DNA of 64,000 bases from Chrysoperla carnea (Eukaryota; Arthropoda; Insecta; Neuroptera; Chrysopidae): contig NC_058337.1 of the NCBI RefSeq assembly GCF_905475395.1, forward strand, positions 131,089,960-131,153,959, given 5' to 3'. This document shows, piece by piece, positions 40,001 through 49,830 of this stretch. Under the pieces are notes generated by a model. That model was not told where the DNA came from, did not search any database, and saw nothing but the letters and a program-made list of their open reading frames with translations. How positions within the stretch are numbered: position 1 is the first letter of the stretch; each line of letters opens with the position of its first letter. Position numbers and translations under genes: made by a program.

Positions 40001-43000
40001 AACAAGGAAAGACAGCTAACAACTTGCAGGTAAGGGTATGGAGGAAGAACATGGCGAAAATAAAGACCTAGTCTTGAATACCTTCAAATTATCAACTCCC
40101 TTTTTTTATAGTTTAGGAGAAAATTGATACTAAAATTTTGTCATAATTTGCGCCCTTGCGGATAAACTACGATGTTTACGAAAAAATGTTTCAAACAAAA
40201 GTTGTTTATTTTCCTAAAAACCGTCAGTACTCGCGTTAACCGTTCGGTAATCTTTAGTCACCTGATGAGAGGTTTATATAAATTTACACAATCTATTATA
40301 TATATATTTCTTGTGTAACAATGTAAGTCACTGTACTTTTCCTAAACGGATGGACCGATTTTGATGATATATTTTGACTGTGTTCAAGTGAATTCGTTGA
40401 TGGTTTAGATTCACAATTCGGTCCACTACAACTGTTTTTTTGAGGATTCCGAACCAAAAAATTAAATTTCATTAAATGGTGGGAGCGCATATAAATAACT
40501 AGCTGTTACCCGCCCGCTTTGCGTGGCGTAAAATATACCCGCTTTGCTGGGCAACATCCCCACTTGCACCCCTCCCTCCACATTTCCTTGCGTTGGATAA
40601 CAGTTTTGTAATGTACACGTCATGCTCTTTTATTTGATACCCCACTTAGGTATATTTGTAAATATTCGATATTTCCTTCCCACTTTCTCGCTACAACTTT
40701 CTACCCACCGAAGGTAAAAAAAATTTCTAAATGTAATTTAAAACATTCTGACCAAGTTTTGAACTATTAAAAGCCATAATTTAAAAATATGAATTTTTTA
40801 GTCATGAACACCCCCGCAACCCCCCTTGTGGGTAGAATTTCGTAAAATCCGTTCTTAGCTGACCTCTACTTGGCAAAAGGAATATTCCTGCCAAATTTCA
40901 AGTCTCTAGGTCTTATAGTTCCAGAGATATCGTGATGAGTGACTATCTATCTATATCTATAGAAAGTCTCCTATATATATAAGATATATTTCATTATTAT
41001 TACAACTTACTATGTACTATGTATTTTTAATAGTATTGAGGTATTATTCATTATAATTCAGGTATTGTGTATAGGTGTTTATTCAAGTCCAAGGCCAGAC
41101 CAAAGGCTGAAGGTCAGGCCATGACCTATCGAATAGATAGGAATAAAATTTGGGTTTAGCGGGATGGGTTTAGCAGGCAGGCTAAGCATAGTATAAGTAT
41201 TAAGTAATTGGAGCTACGTTTCCACAGGTCGGGCCCGCTGGTTTTATATAAATTTATTTTAAAATTCACTACCTAATTGGAAATGGTTTGATTATGTGAT
41301 TATTGAATGATGTTTAAGATTGAAAATATTAGAGCAGAGGAATGATCTAAATAATTAAATTGATTTTAACTAATTTCACCATATTTCCATAGTATTCGAG
41401 TACGATTTATATTAACCTAACAAAAGTACACGAGCAGACCAAATTTCTGTCAAAATTTCTTCTTACGTTAATTGGAACACCTTTTAATAATACATTTTGT
41501 AAGTACAATAATAATGAGGTAAGTTATTTGGAAAATTTCACTTAAAAAAAGAATTTTAATTTTAATTACTTTTGGCAATGTAACAACAATAACAATATAA
41601 TAATTATAATAGGTAACTACATCTATCTTTATGTTGTTACTTCATTCTTATTCAACAGATGTTATAGCATTACCAGTATTATTGTTAAAATAATAATTAT
41701 TAATTAAAAATGTTTAAAGAAAATTGTTAAATAATAATTAAATTTTATTTAATAAAATAAATATATTTTTACCTTTTTAAAAAGAATTATTAATAAATAT
41801 TTTAATTAGTAATTTTCTTAAAATTATTTTTACGTAATATTATTTGTTTTTTTTCATTAATTATAAAGTGTTCACGGATGTTGATAAGAGAGAAAACTAT
41901 TAATTTGATAAGAATTTAAATTTGTAAGAATTTATTTAGAACAAGTGAAAATAGACAATTGACAGAGTTAAGTATTCTGTTTAGATTGTGTTGAAAATCA
42001 GTGCTTGCATTATTTTGAATAAATTAGAAAAGTTTAAGAATCCACATTTATTCTAGGTAACTAAAACTAATTCTTTTGATTTTCAAAAATCTATCACAAG
42101 ACTTACTAGTTGAAGCTACTTATAAATTTTCAACTCTCTATCTATTATAGCTTTAGAGAAAATGGATCACAAATTTTTTCCCTAATTTGCTCCAACACGG
42201 GAAAACAGTGATATTCACGAAAAAATGTTTCAAAAGTTGTTGATTTTCTTACAAGAAACATTTTTTACATTTCTTCTATCTCTTACGGTTTACAAGATCG
42301 ATCCTACGGACCCAAGACTCAATTGTTGCTCGCTATTCCAGCTAGACATCTCTTTTCTTTCTTGAGTTACCGTGCTGCTGGACTAACTGAATTGGACTAA
42401 CTAGGTGATTTTATACCAAAATTTTGTTCGTATCATCAATACTTCTAAGTGTTACAAACTTGGGACTAAAATTGTTACAAACTTGGGACTAAAATTAATA
42501 TACCTTGATATATATTACATATATACAGGGTATAAAAAGCCTAAGTTAAGTTAATTTTTCAACAAGATTGTGAGAAACTTAGCAAGCGATTACTTTTGGA
42601 GAGGGCAATATGGAATTTTGAGTAAAAATTTGAGTTCTTACCTTCATATCTAAATGTAGAATATTTTGTTTATGTATAAATTCGATGCCTTCACATATTT
42701 GTCGCATAAATACTGTACATGATTTTTCAGTTAATATAAAATCGTCATCAATCACTCTTTCAAATAATTCACCACCTTCGATTCTGTTGAGAAAAAAAAA
42801 TTCCAATTAATATGTGTATATGAATTACTTTAAGATTGTAAAGTTCAGCTAAGGTTTTCACAGTTTAAAAGTAAAAGTTCAGCTAAGGTTTACACAGTTT
42901 AAGGTAGTACCAGCATGAAATCACTTTTCGACAGATTTGGCCGAATTTTGTTTCTCGGGTTTATAATAGCTTTATTTATGAATTCCTAAAATTTCATAAT

Positions 43001-45792
43001 TTTTGACCGTTTAGATCGCGAGATATTTAAAGACAAAGTTCGCGATTTTGAGGGTCATGTCCCATTTAAAGCATGTAAAATGTCCGGTCTCTCCAACTAT
43101 TTTTTATGATATTATTATATATTGAAGAAAAAGTAGAAAAAAATGTTTATACAATACAATTCTAAAAAAAAAATTTAGAAATTAATTTTCACTTTCGAGA
43201 TATTAATTTTGACGTAAATTGATCGAAATTGGGACGTTGGCATAATTATTTCCCATTTTAAACGGTCAAAATTTCTGAAACTTTGGGAATTAATAGTAAG
43301 CATTATTAAATTCTTAAATTTAATTTTTCGTTAAATTCTGTCGAAAAAAAAATTGTACCATTGCTTTAACATAGAAACTGCAAATACCATGCTGGAACAT
43401 CCTTAAAAGTAGATGTTCTTGCAAGCAGAGTAGCATAGAACCTTCACTCTGTTTACACAAGCCAGAAAATGCCAATTGCTGGTGAGATACTCAGTAACAG
43501 TGATAAAACTATAAGAACCTTAAGATAAAGAGAGTTTAAGACACCTTATTTTCCGCTTTTTCTATTTTCAAGCCTGCACATAAGGACATATATTAAGGAC
43601 GTAAAGCTAGAGTGGAGAGGGTAGTAGAAAAAAAGGCACCTATCTGGGCGAGTTTGTCGTTGCGTACTTTGTACTGCGTCTCGTGTTTTGTTTCCAATTT
43701 TTTTTCTTTTGTTTTCGATCAATTGAACGATTTCAATTGTTTTCAGTCATTTAGACAGCCTGATGTGCCGTGCAAAGTATGTAACGATCAACAGCTAGAC
43801 CCCCTTACCCAGATAGGCGTCTTAAAATCAGCTACGGACGCTTATAGCTCTGCATGGAAGGTTTCATGTCCTTAATATATATGTTTTTGCCTGTACCTAA
43901 TCCTATTTGGCCTTTTTTGTATATCTCATGGTGCTAAATTGCATTCTTTATATTGACAGAAACTTCTAAAAGACGGAAAATTTAGCCAACATTAATAGAC
44001 TTCTCACTCTGACGCGAGAAAATGATACACCGTGATCTGATGCCATCTTACGTAAAATATGTTAGAAACCAAATTAAAATTTTCAAGATCAATAAGAATT
44101 TTCTAGATCAATAAATCACGCGAAAAGGAATGTGACTTAAAACAAAGAAAATTTTCAAACAGTCGGAAATAAAATTAAATAAAAAGGTTCATTAAAAATT
44201 GCGCAAGAAGTATAGCGAACTTGTTGATTGCCAAAAAAACAATTACAAATTAATTTTTTAGTACATACTTACAATTCTAAGACAACACACATGACTTTAC
44301 CATTATCAAATGCATCATATAATTGTATCAGTCTTGGATGTTGTAATTGGCGCATTATTTCCACTTCACGTTCAACATTACGTCGATCCTCGCGACGTGG
44401 TACCGGTACAAATTTCGCTGCTAATGTTAAACCAGTACTTTTTTCACGGCATTTGTATACTGTACCAAATTTACCTCTGAAAATAAATTGTTTGTGAATA
44501 TAGTATTTCACTATTAATTAAAGAGAATTTAAGATATTTCATTTAAGAAAGGATTTTTCGAAATTCATCCCCTAAAAGGAAGAAATAGGGGATGAAAGTT
44601 TGTACGGATGAAAGTATAAATAAAAAACGTCATTTTTGAGTTCAATACTTAACCGACTTTAAAAATTCTTTCACCTATAGATTCCTACATTATCAGCAAG
44701 TAGGTTAGGTTAGGTTAGGTTAGGTTAGGTTAGGTTAGGTTAGGTTAGATTATATTGGCTGTTCACGAAAGACACACTTAGACTATAGAGCCCATTGTGA
44801 TACCATATATGTGTTTTACCACCTTTCCGCTGTTAATTTCATTTATCAGCTCCTCCATTTCAGAGGCTGAGTGCACCTCCTTCATGCATATACCATGCAC
44901 TACACCAGCCCATCACAACTATTAATTAAATTAATTTTGTTGCGACAGCGGGAATCGAACTCGCTACCCTAAGCATACCGCAGACGGAATTGGTTACGCC
45001 TGAACCAACTGAGCGAATAGGGCGATCAGCAAGTAACATGGGCTATATTTTATTTTCAAAAAAATTAAGGTTCCACGCCAAAAGTAAAAATCAAGTAAAT
45101 AGTGAAAACGACATTTTTGAGTTCACTGCGTAACTGATTTTAAAAATTATTTCAGAATGCTGCATTATCAGCAAGTGACATGGCCGTATTTCTTTTCAAA
45201 ATAATTAGGGATTTGCACTAAAAGTTAACATCCATTAAATAGTGAACAAAAAGGAAGCCAAGAGAACTGAAGGCTATAACGTGGATATCTGCTAGGGGTG
45301 AAAGTGCAGCCCCTTGCATCTCCGTCCCGGCACGCATGATACTAGAAACGAATTCGGGCCCTTTGGATTCATGCCAAGCGTCTTACCAACTCGACCATAT
45401 ATGCTGTAAGTGAATCTGCAAGTTGTTTTTAACTCAATAGGGAATATGGATTTTCGTCCAAAAATGTATTTGTTAATAATTTTGTTTGTAGACTTTTACC
45501 GTTTATAAAATTACAGATAGCGTATTTCTTATTTTGGTTAGTTAGATATATGACTATTTGTGAAATTATCAAAAAAAATTCGGACTAATTCTATATTAAA
45601 CACAGGTAATGATCAGTGTTATCGAAACTAAAATATAATTGAATTCGATTTTGATTCATTACCAAATAATTTATTGACATTATTGTTAACAAATAACTCA
45701 CCTTCCGATCTCCGATTCAAGATCATAAAATTCCTTGGCTTCAACACCACGTTTGATTGTGACATCCCGGTACGGGAAGCTAGGCTCGAGTT
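30870..45792 (-). CDS. Strn-Mlck: Myosin light chain kinase (stretchin-Mlck type), 3' part of gene
   Basis: Coding exons in transcription order: 45792-45702, 44476-44273, 42783-42642, 37226-37027, 36629-36477, then either 34763-33551 or 31056-30870. All junctions are GT-AG and the phases agree. The product is a Ca2+/calmodulin-type Ser/Thr kinase domain that would phosphorylate myosin regulatory light chain in muscle or actomyosin. The order of motifs is Gly loop GRGKFGTV, AAKF Lys, GGELFER, HLD loop, DFG, GTPEFVAPE and SGLSPFMGE. The closest family by eye is MLCK/stretchin rather than twitchin or DAPK. The first exon begins with two bases of a split codon, so the Ig/Fn3-rich upstream part expected for stretchin lies further 5'. 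I did not find it between 45793 and 64000. Introns are crowded with repeats. Confidence 0.92.
31057..33519. other. Intron/intergenic sequence between the two kinase last exons
   Basis: About 2.5 kb without recognised exons. On the minus strand this is the 3' flank of the proximal last exon and the intron used by the distal isoform. Stretches at 32550-32860 and 33230-33430 are more GC-balanced but are closed in all frames. Confidence 0.4.
33520..33529 (-). terminator. Polyadenylation signals of proximal MLCK isoform
   Basis: Two overlapping AATAAA hexamers on the minus strand (TTTATTTATT on plus) lie 22-31 bases after the TGA stop of the proximal last exon. A dedicated polyA signal so close to the stop supports this exon being a true transcript end. 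Confidence 0.65.
33551..34763 (-). CDS. Strn-Mlck: MLCK alternative proximal last exon: long Pro/Ser-rich tail
   Basis: The acceptor TTTCTTTCAG is followed by GGCTCGTGC. With the GA from the previous exon it reads E-ARATASDCLTHPWLRRK, ending the kinase fold. The remaining 386 or so residues are a Pro-rich linker (KLPPPTKTKTPPPT), a compact motif NLRAFVERWGEHPDSPYLFD, Ser/Asp-rich segments (SPSPCGSLGSSPDS), a short predicted helix (AEEIKKLSDKLFQL), Thr/Lys/Asn-rich low complexity, and a Ser run (SSSSSSSHFSRQSS). It ends HPFMSSN with TGA at 33551-33553. It has no MLCK-type calmodulin-binding helix that I can see. This is therefore an isoform that probably lacks the usual Ca2+/calmodulin control. 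The function of the tail is unknown to me. Confidence 0.9.
34764..36476. other. MLCK intron
   Basis: 1.7-kb intron between the kinase exon 36477-36629 and the proximal last exon. Frames on both strands around 35384-36186 have no family motif. No structured repeat was recognised. Confidence 0.45.
36477..36629 (-). CDS. Strn-Mlck: MLCK kinase exon: C-lobe (subdomains IX-X)
   Basis: Donor GTAAGT at 36476-36471 and acceptor TTTCAG at 36630-36635. The exon reads (L)LSGLSPFMGETDIETMANVT, then AKYDFDDEAFNEISQDAKDF, ITKLLVKDR and GA of a split codon. SGLSPFMGE and FDDEAFxEISxDAKDFI are hallmarks of myosin light chain kinases. The phase-2 donor fits both downstream last exons, which makes this the branch point between the isoforms. 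Confidence 0.93.
37027..37226 (-). CDS. Strn-Mlck: MLCK kinase exon: DFG and APE motifs
   Basis: The donor GTAAGT and acceptor TTTACAG flank the exon. It encodes PENILCLTKSGNRIKIIDFG, LARRYDPNKKLQVLFGTPEF, VAPEVVNFDQIGYGTDMWSV and GVICYVL. It carries the catalytic-loop Asn (PEN), the metal-binding DFG and the activation-segment APE motifs. FGTPEFVAPEV is typical of the MLCK/titin-like kinases. All catalytic residues are intact. Confidence 0.95.
37227..40082. other. MLCK intron, 5' part of the 5.4-kb intron
   Basis: No exon was recognised. A block at 37660-37700 resembles 14272-14310. The stretch 37690-38340 is purine-rich and contains broken frames with a weak LINE-like flavour (EIKIKRLTWL...), but I cannot support a family. 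At 38828-38885 a decayed LINE 3' tail in reverse is possible (TACACTGTAATACCCGAAAG). Confidence 0.4.
40083..40225 (-). repeat. Dispersed family A, copy 5 (fragment)
   Basis: The reverse-oriented central blocks are TTGCGCCCTTGCGGATAAAC and GATGTTTACGAAAAAATGTT, followed by TCAAACAAAAGTTGTTTATT. The ends are absent. It is inside the kinase intron. Confidence 0.7.
40499..40985 (-). mobile_element. Helitron-like element (reverse), in MLCK intron
   Basis: On the minus strand the element ends GGGTAACAGCTAG followed by T, a CTRR-type 3' end like that at 8770. It is preceded by GC-rich sequence able to fold (ACGCAAAGCGGGCGGGTAAC). The interior has blocks such as TATCTCTGGAACTATAAGAC and CCCCGCAACCCCCC on plus. 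The 5' end is not clear and I place it near 40985. A block just outside, at 40340-40370 (ACGGATGGACCGATTTTGAT), suggests another repeat abutting it. Confidence 0.5.
41940..42535 (-). repeat. Dispersed family A, copy 6 (reverse, diverged)
   Basis: It starts with ACAAGTGAAAATAGACAATT, continues with a diverged interior, and retains GGTTTACAAGATCGATCCTA, ACTAGGTGATTTTATACC and GTTACAAACTTGGGACTAAA. The last block is duplicated in tandem (42448-42494, unit about 23 bases). It closes at AAGGTATATTAA-like sequence on minus near 42500. It lies within 110 bases of a kinase exon. Confidence 0.72.
42642..42783 (-). CDS. Strn-Mlck: MLCK kinase exon: catalytic loop HLD
   Basis: Acceptor CTCAACAG, donor GTAAGA. 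The exon encodes (L)IEGGELFERVIDDDFILTEK, SCTVFMRQICEGIEFIHKQN and ILHLDMK, with the split Leu codon shared with exon 44273-44476. GGELFERVIDDDF matches the MLCK hinge region. The catalytic loop has HLD instead of HRD, which is normal for MLCK and titin-type kinases. The catalytic Asp is present. Confidence 0.95.
42902..43405. mobile_element. Foldback/TIR element in MLCK intron, about 500 bp
   Basis: The left half has GGTAGTACCAGCATG, TTTCGACAGATTT and TTTTTGACCGTTTA. The right half has the complements in reverse order: TAAACGGTCAAAATTTC, AAATTCTGTCGAAAA and ACCATGCTGGAAC. The centre is AT-rich. The start resembles family B copy 2 (GGTAGTACGAGCGCC). No protein is encoded. Confidence 0.65.
43577..43890. 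mobile_element. TIR MITE in MLCK intron, about 310 bp
   Basis: The left end ACATATATTAAGGACGT (from 43586) is complementary to the right end ATGTCCTTAATATATATGT (to 43884). The interior has a balanced base composition and an 87-codon frame (43612-43875) with no family motif, which is probably incidental. Confidence 0.55.
44273..44476 (-). CDS. Strn-Mlck: MLCK kinase exon: N-lobe with ATP-binding Lys
   Basis: Acceptor TTTTCAG, donor GTAAGT. The exon completes the Gly-rich loop (GRGKFGTVYKC, shared with exon 45702-45792) and encodes LAAKFVPVPRREDRRNVERE, where the Lys of AAKF should bind ATP. VEIMRQLQHPRLIQLYDAFD and a hinge VVLEL follow. The conserved Glu of helix C is in VERE/VEIM. Confidence 0.95.
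44701..45026 (-). mobile_element. tRNA-derived SINE, family 1, full length with (CTAAC)n tail
   Basis: On the minus strand: a tRNA-like head CGCTCAGTTGGTTCAGGCGT (A box) and GCGAGTTCGATTCCCGC (B box); a body with ATGGGCTGGTGTAGTGCATG and AGGAGCTGATAAATGAAATT; the 3' domain GGTATCACAATGGGCTCTAT, AGTCTAAGTGTGTC and GTGAACAGCCAATATAATCT. The tail is about nine AACCT units (TAGGT repeats at 44701-44749 on plus). Its 3' domain resembles the LINE 3' end, so the LINE is its probable partner. It sits in the kinase intron between exons 44273-44476 and 45702-45792. Confidence 0.88.
45245..45405 (-). mobile_element. Possible third tRNA-like SINE fragment
   Basis: On the minus strand TATGGTCGAGTTGGTAAGAC resembles an RNA polymerase III A box. 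It is followed by GGGCCCGAATTCGTTTC, a poor B-box match, and a GC-richer body with CGGGACGGAGATGCAAGGGG. A second copy is not seen in this window. Confidence 0.4.
45702..45792 (-). CDS. Strn-Mlck: MLCK exon: linker into kinase domain
   Basis: Acceptor GTTTTAG, donor GTGAGT. After two bases of a split codon it reads LEPSFPYRDVTIKRGVEAKE, then FYDLESEIGR, leading directly into the Gly-rich loop. The PYRDVTIK...EFYDLESEIGRG arrangement is the usual entry to the stretchin-Mlck kinase domain. The split codon shows that a further upstream exon ends in phase 1. Confidence 0.92.
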
Positions 45793-45964
45793 CTAAAACA
45801 AACAAAAAAAAACAATAAATTAATCAAGGTCTGTCTAAAAATGTCATATCAAATCAATTTAAATATTGATTTTGTATGTAGTATCAAGTGAATTAGTTCA
45901 ATAGCGTCGTAATGGGTTAATATATGTTTTTTTTTTCTCAAACAAAATGGCATTATATAAAAAA

Positions 45965-46575
45965 AATATATATCGATGTATAATAATTTTAGTCCTAAAT
46001 TGGTAACGCTTTGAAATATTGATGATACGATGAAAATTTTGGTTAACATGTTCATTAAATCACCTAGTTAGTCCATTTCCGGTTGTTCATCCGAATATCG
46101 TCTTTCGACACGATAACTAAAAAACGAAAGGAGATATATAGCGTAAATTTGCAACATAGGTCAATTGGTTCTTGGGTCCTTTCGATCTATTTTGTAAACT
46201 GTTAGGGATAGAACAAAAGTTTAAATGTAAAAAATGTTTCTTATAAAAAAATAAACAACTTTTGATTGAAACGTTTTTTTCGTAAACATCACTGTTTATC
46301 CGTGAGGGCCCAAATTAGGACAATACTTTGGTGTCCATTTTCTTCAAAGCCTTAAAAGAAAGGGAGTTGAAATTTACAGGTACCTTCAAATATTGATATT
46401 GTGAAACTGCCTCGAAAATTGAAAAAATAGCGTACAAATAAATAGCGTACTAAAAGCCGCCACAAATGTGTTGGTTTGTAAACTCTTCTAATTTATAAAA
46501 AAACAATGCAATCACTGACATTCAATACTTTCTATACATGGTATTTCAACAATTACCTCAATTAATTGGTTTAAT
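45965..46575 (+). repeat. Dispersed family A, copy 7
   Basis: A complete set of blocks in plus orientation, from the AATTTTAGTCCTAAATTGGT region to ATGGTATTTCAACAATTACC. The hairpin GTAAACATCACTGTTTA is present near 46272. The GTCC stretch is reduced to GGTTGTTCATCCGAATATCG. Confidence 0.8.
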
Positions 46576-47520
46576 TCTACTTTCGGCTTGTACATAATTT
46601 CTTTTTACTTCTTATCAGAAAGCTAAATTGGTTTAAATTCAATATTTATGATCGGATTTAAAATATTATAGAAATATTTATAAAATCCGTATCAGGTTTT
46701 AAATTGATATTTCATGTTTTAAATCAAAATTATGTCAATTAATATTGATCGAATTGATATTTAATAAAATCTAAGAAAAAAAAATTAATGACTACTAAAT
46801 GTTTTTTAATAATCATTCAATAAAAATGATTAATTTATACTATTGAGTATATTGATTTTTAATAGATTACTTTTAAATTTGTGCTACAATATATGTACCA
46901 AAATTCTTTAGGCCATATTTTTTGCGAAATACTTATTGATATTTTTAAAAAAATTCGTAGCGCAGGAGCTGCGTAAGCTAAGGAAATTCCCTTAGAGATT
47001 AAAAAAAATATTTTCTTAAAATCGAATATTGCATTTTTAATTTTTGAAGAATTTTTATTTAAAAAAGTAAGCGTTTACAGAAAAATTACAAAATACAAAA
47101 ATATTTTGTAGGATCGATTCAAAATTCCATCATCAGTGCAATAACAATAGCACCATTGCCTTCGGCAAGTCGCTAATAAAACTTTTACATTTTACAGTGA
47201 AAGTCTAAACAAGTGAAAATTTGTATAAATAATATATTTTCCGAATATATTTTAATAAAGTTGTTCTTAGTTTTACAATATTTTTAATTTAATATTTTAA
47301 AAAGAAAAATATATTCAATTTAATTTTTTAATTTTCTAAAAATTAATCTAAACAAATAAAATTTTATTGCGTGAAAATTAAATATTCTTCTAAATTTTCT
47401 ATACAAACGAATCTTTGTTTTAATTAATCAAAAATGGATATTGGAAATATAGTATCGATTTCATGTTAATAATAAATTAGTCTTGTTTAGATATATAGGT
47501 AGGGTTCGCTTAAATCGAAA
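46576..47520. other. AT-rich non-coding
   Basis: No gene, upstream kinase exon or structured element was recognised. Confidence 0.4.
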
Positions 47521-48041
47521 ATTAAAGCACATAAGTGATAGCTAGCGTAAAATTGACATCACAGCTGAAAAGAATGACCCAAAATTAGTGGGTTTCAAAA
47601 AAAATCCAATAAGATCGGATCAAATTTGCCTGTGTTATCAAAAAAATTGAATTTTTTAACTTTATGACGTCATCAGAATCCAAAAAATTTAATTTTGCTC
47701 TGTCACAACCAAATTTTACCCAATTTTGATAAACCAAGTATGTAATCCTACTAAATTTGTAATCAAAATTAACCAAGGTCTAATAGATTTCAAGAATGTG
47801 TAGTCCTGATCCCGGAATTAAGCACATAAGTGATAGCTAGCGAAAAATTGACATCACAGCTGAAAAGAATGACCCAAAATTAGTGAGTTTCAAAAAAAAT
47901 TCCAATAGGATTGGATCAAATTTACCTGTGTTATCAAAAAAATTGAAATTTTTAACTTTGTGACGTCATCAGAATTCAAAAAATTTAATTTTGCTCTATC
48001 ATAACCAAATTTTATCCAATTTTGATAAACCAAGTATGTAA
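47521..48041. repeat. Tandem duplication, period about 297 bp
   Basis: A block of about 230 bases (47521-47753) is repeated at 47818-48041. Shared stretches include AGCACATAAGTGATAGCTAG, AAAATTGACATCACAGCTGA, AAAGAATGACCCAAAATTAG and CCAAGTATGTAAT. The copies differ by scattered substitutions (roughly 5% by eye). Short frames inside are closed in the second copy and look non-coding. Confidence 0.88.
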
Positions 48042-49594
48042 TTTTTAAATTAGATAAGATTGATACACCGACTCTATTTAATAATTAACGATTACTATCA
48101 TGGTTACTCTCTCTTATGAAAATGACGAGCGCGTAATAAAGATGTCATCCTATATGTATCGTGAGAATTGTAATCAATAAAATTAATACCATACCATATT
48201 TAATAAATATTTTTATATAGTTAATATAATACCTTTATGTATCTACATTTTTACTAATTTATTTAGAAAATTTCACATAAGTATTTTATTTAGTTTTAAT
48301 ATAAATATATAGTAAGTTATCTTTGTTGTAATAATATATCGATTGCAATATACCTATAATATTGAATTGAAAGAAAGTTATATACGAAGCACTTACTCAG
48401 CAGCTTAAATACAAACAACAGTTGATTAAAAATAATAATCGTAATCAATAAAAATAATTGTATTTATTGATATGCTATATTGGTGTACTCGCAACTTCGG
48501 TCGCGTGTAGATGTTATGCCATAATGCAAAATCATGTTGCACATATACAGGATGTTCTGTTATTGACTGCAGAACGTGGGCCTATAGAATAAGCTCATAA
48601 AGACGAAGGAAAAAGTTTTTTACCAATTTTAGATCTGAGGCCTACTTTGCGAGATAATCAACAAAATAAATTCATATAATATTAATAAAAAGTAAATAAC
48701 TTTATCGAAGAAGATATTGAAGGCTGGTAATTTGTTATTACATAAACTAAGAAATAATAATAATAATAATAATAAGCAAAGAAGAATAAGTAGCATGTGT
48801 TACATTATACATAAATACAACTTTTCCCACTACTATATTTTGGAACAAACCTGCCTGTCTGGCTATTTTTGTCTGTCTATTATCTGTCAAAAACGTTCGC
48901 CTATTTTAAATATTCCACCTTTGAGAAGAGGACAGATAGTTCAGATAAGTAATTAATGTCGTATCAATTAATTCGTATCAATACCAGCTATGTAGGGTAT
49001 TTAAACAATTTACTCCCTTAGTTATTGTTTTGACTTGTTTCAAAAGTTAAATTAGACGTACCCAACGGAACACTCTTGCAATATATTTGATTCTAAATTA
49101 AATAACTTTTTTTTATTTAATTAATAGTAAAGTATACATTTTTACTTATTAAATATTATGTAATTTAGTATACAACTTTTAATAATATTTATTTAATTAA
49201 TTTTTTAATTGAATTTCTTTTATGTGCGTATATTAAAAACGTATTGTCAAAATTTTTAATTGCTTATTACTTTGATAAATGATATAATAAATTAAAAACA
49301 AAGTCTCCATTCTCTCCCTAGTAGTAAAAAAAGCCTTGTATACCTAACTGAGAAGAGTGTTCAATGAATTCCTTAGAAACTACGTCAAATATAGAGATGC
49401 ATCAATTTATTCCTTTTTCAAATTAAAAATTTTCGATATCATAAGGTTTGTGTCATTTTTCCATCTAGATACGAAACAAGCTCCTGAAACTGCTTGTAGA
49501 GAAACAGCGGATTGAATAAGCCTCTTTTAGTATAGTAATAAATCCTTTGAACTGTCGTCATATTCAGGCCGATTGACTTAGTTTAGGTATAAGG
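48042..49594. other. AT-rich non-coding
   Basis: No gene was recognised. A fragment at 48985-49035 resembles the outer end of family A. An AAT microsatellite lies at 48755-48772. A stretch starting ACAGGATGTTCTGTTATTGA at 48547 may be a transposon end. Confidence 0.4.
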
Positions 49595-49830
49595 TTAGAT
49601 TAAAGTAACTATTCTGTGGTGGAACACACTTAGTCCAAAGGGTCCGTTGTAATGCCGAAAAAGGGTTGGCCCATCCTTGGCCACTACTCCATGAACCATT
49701 TAAAGCTGTCTCAGCAAAGCAGGAGTCAAAGTCGAGAGGCTGGCTCAAGTCCATCTCTTCATGACAAGAACTGGGCAGTGACAGAGAAGATGGAGCATTG
49801 TCCTCTCCACCACTGAATGACTTAGGTTCC
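49595..49830 (-). mobile_element. LINE 3' remnant (reverse)
   Basis: Its reverse complement contains CATCTTCTCTGTCACTGCCC, GTCATGAAGAGATGGACTTG, TTCATGGAGTAGTGGCCAAG, CCAACCCTTTTTCGGCATTA and CAACGGACCCTTTGGACTAA, the same order as in the copy at 3689-4213. Coding frames are broken. The end near TTACTTTAATCTAACC is the usual tail, reduced to one unit. Confidence 0.78.

Noticed and set aside
43612..43875. 87-codon plus-strand frame
   Set aside because: It falls between the inverted ends of a MITE and has no family signature.
44701..44749. True telomere or chromosome-fusion scar
   Set aside because: The array directly continues the 3' end of a SINE, and shorter versions follow the same 3' end elsewhere.
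44930..45026. tRNA gene on minus strand
   Set aside because: The head is tRNA-like but is followed by the SINE body and tail, and the same unit recurs at 15590 and 60232.
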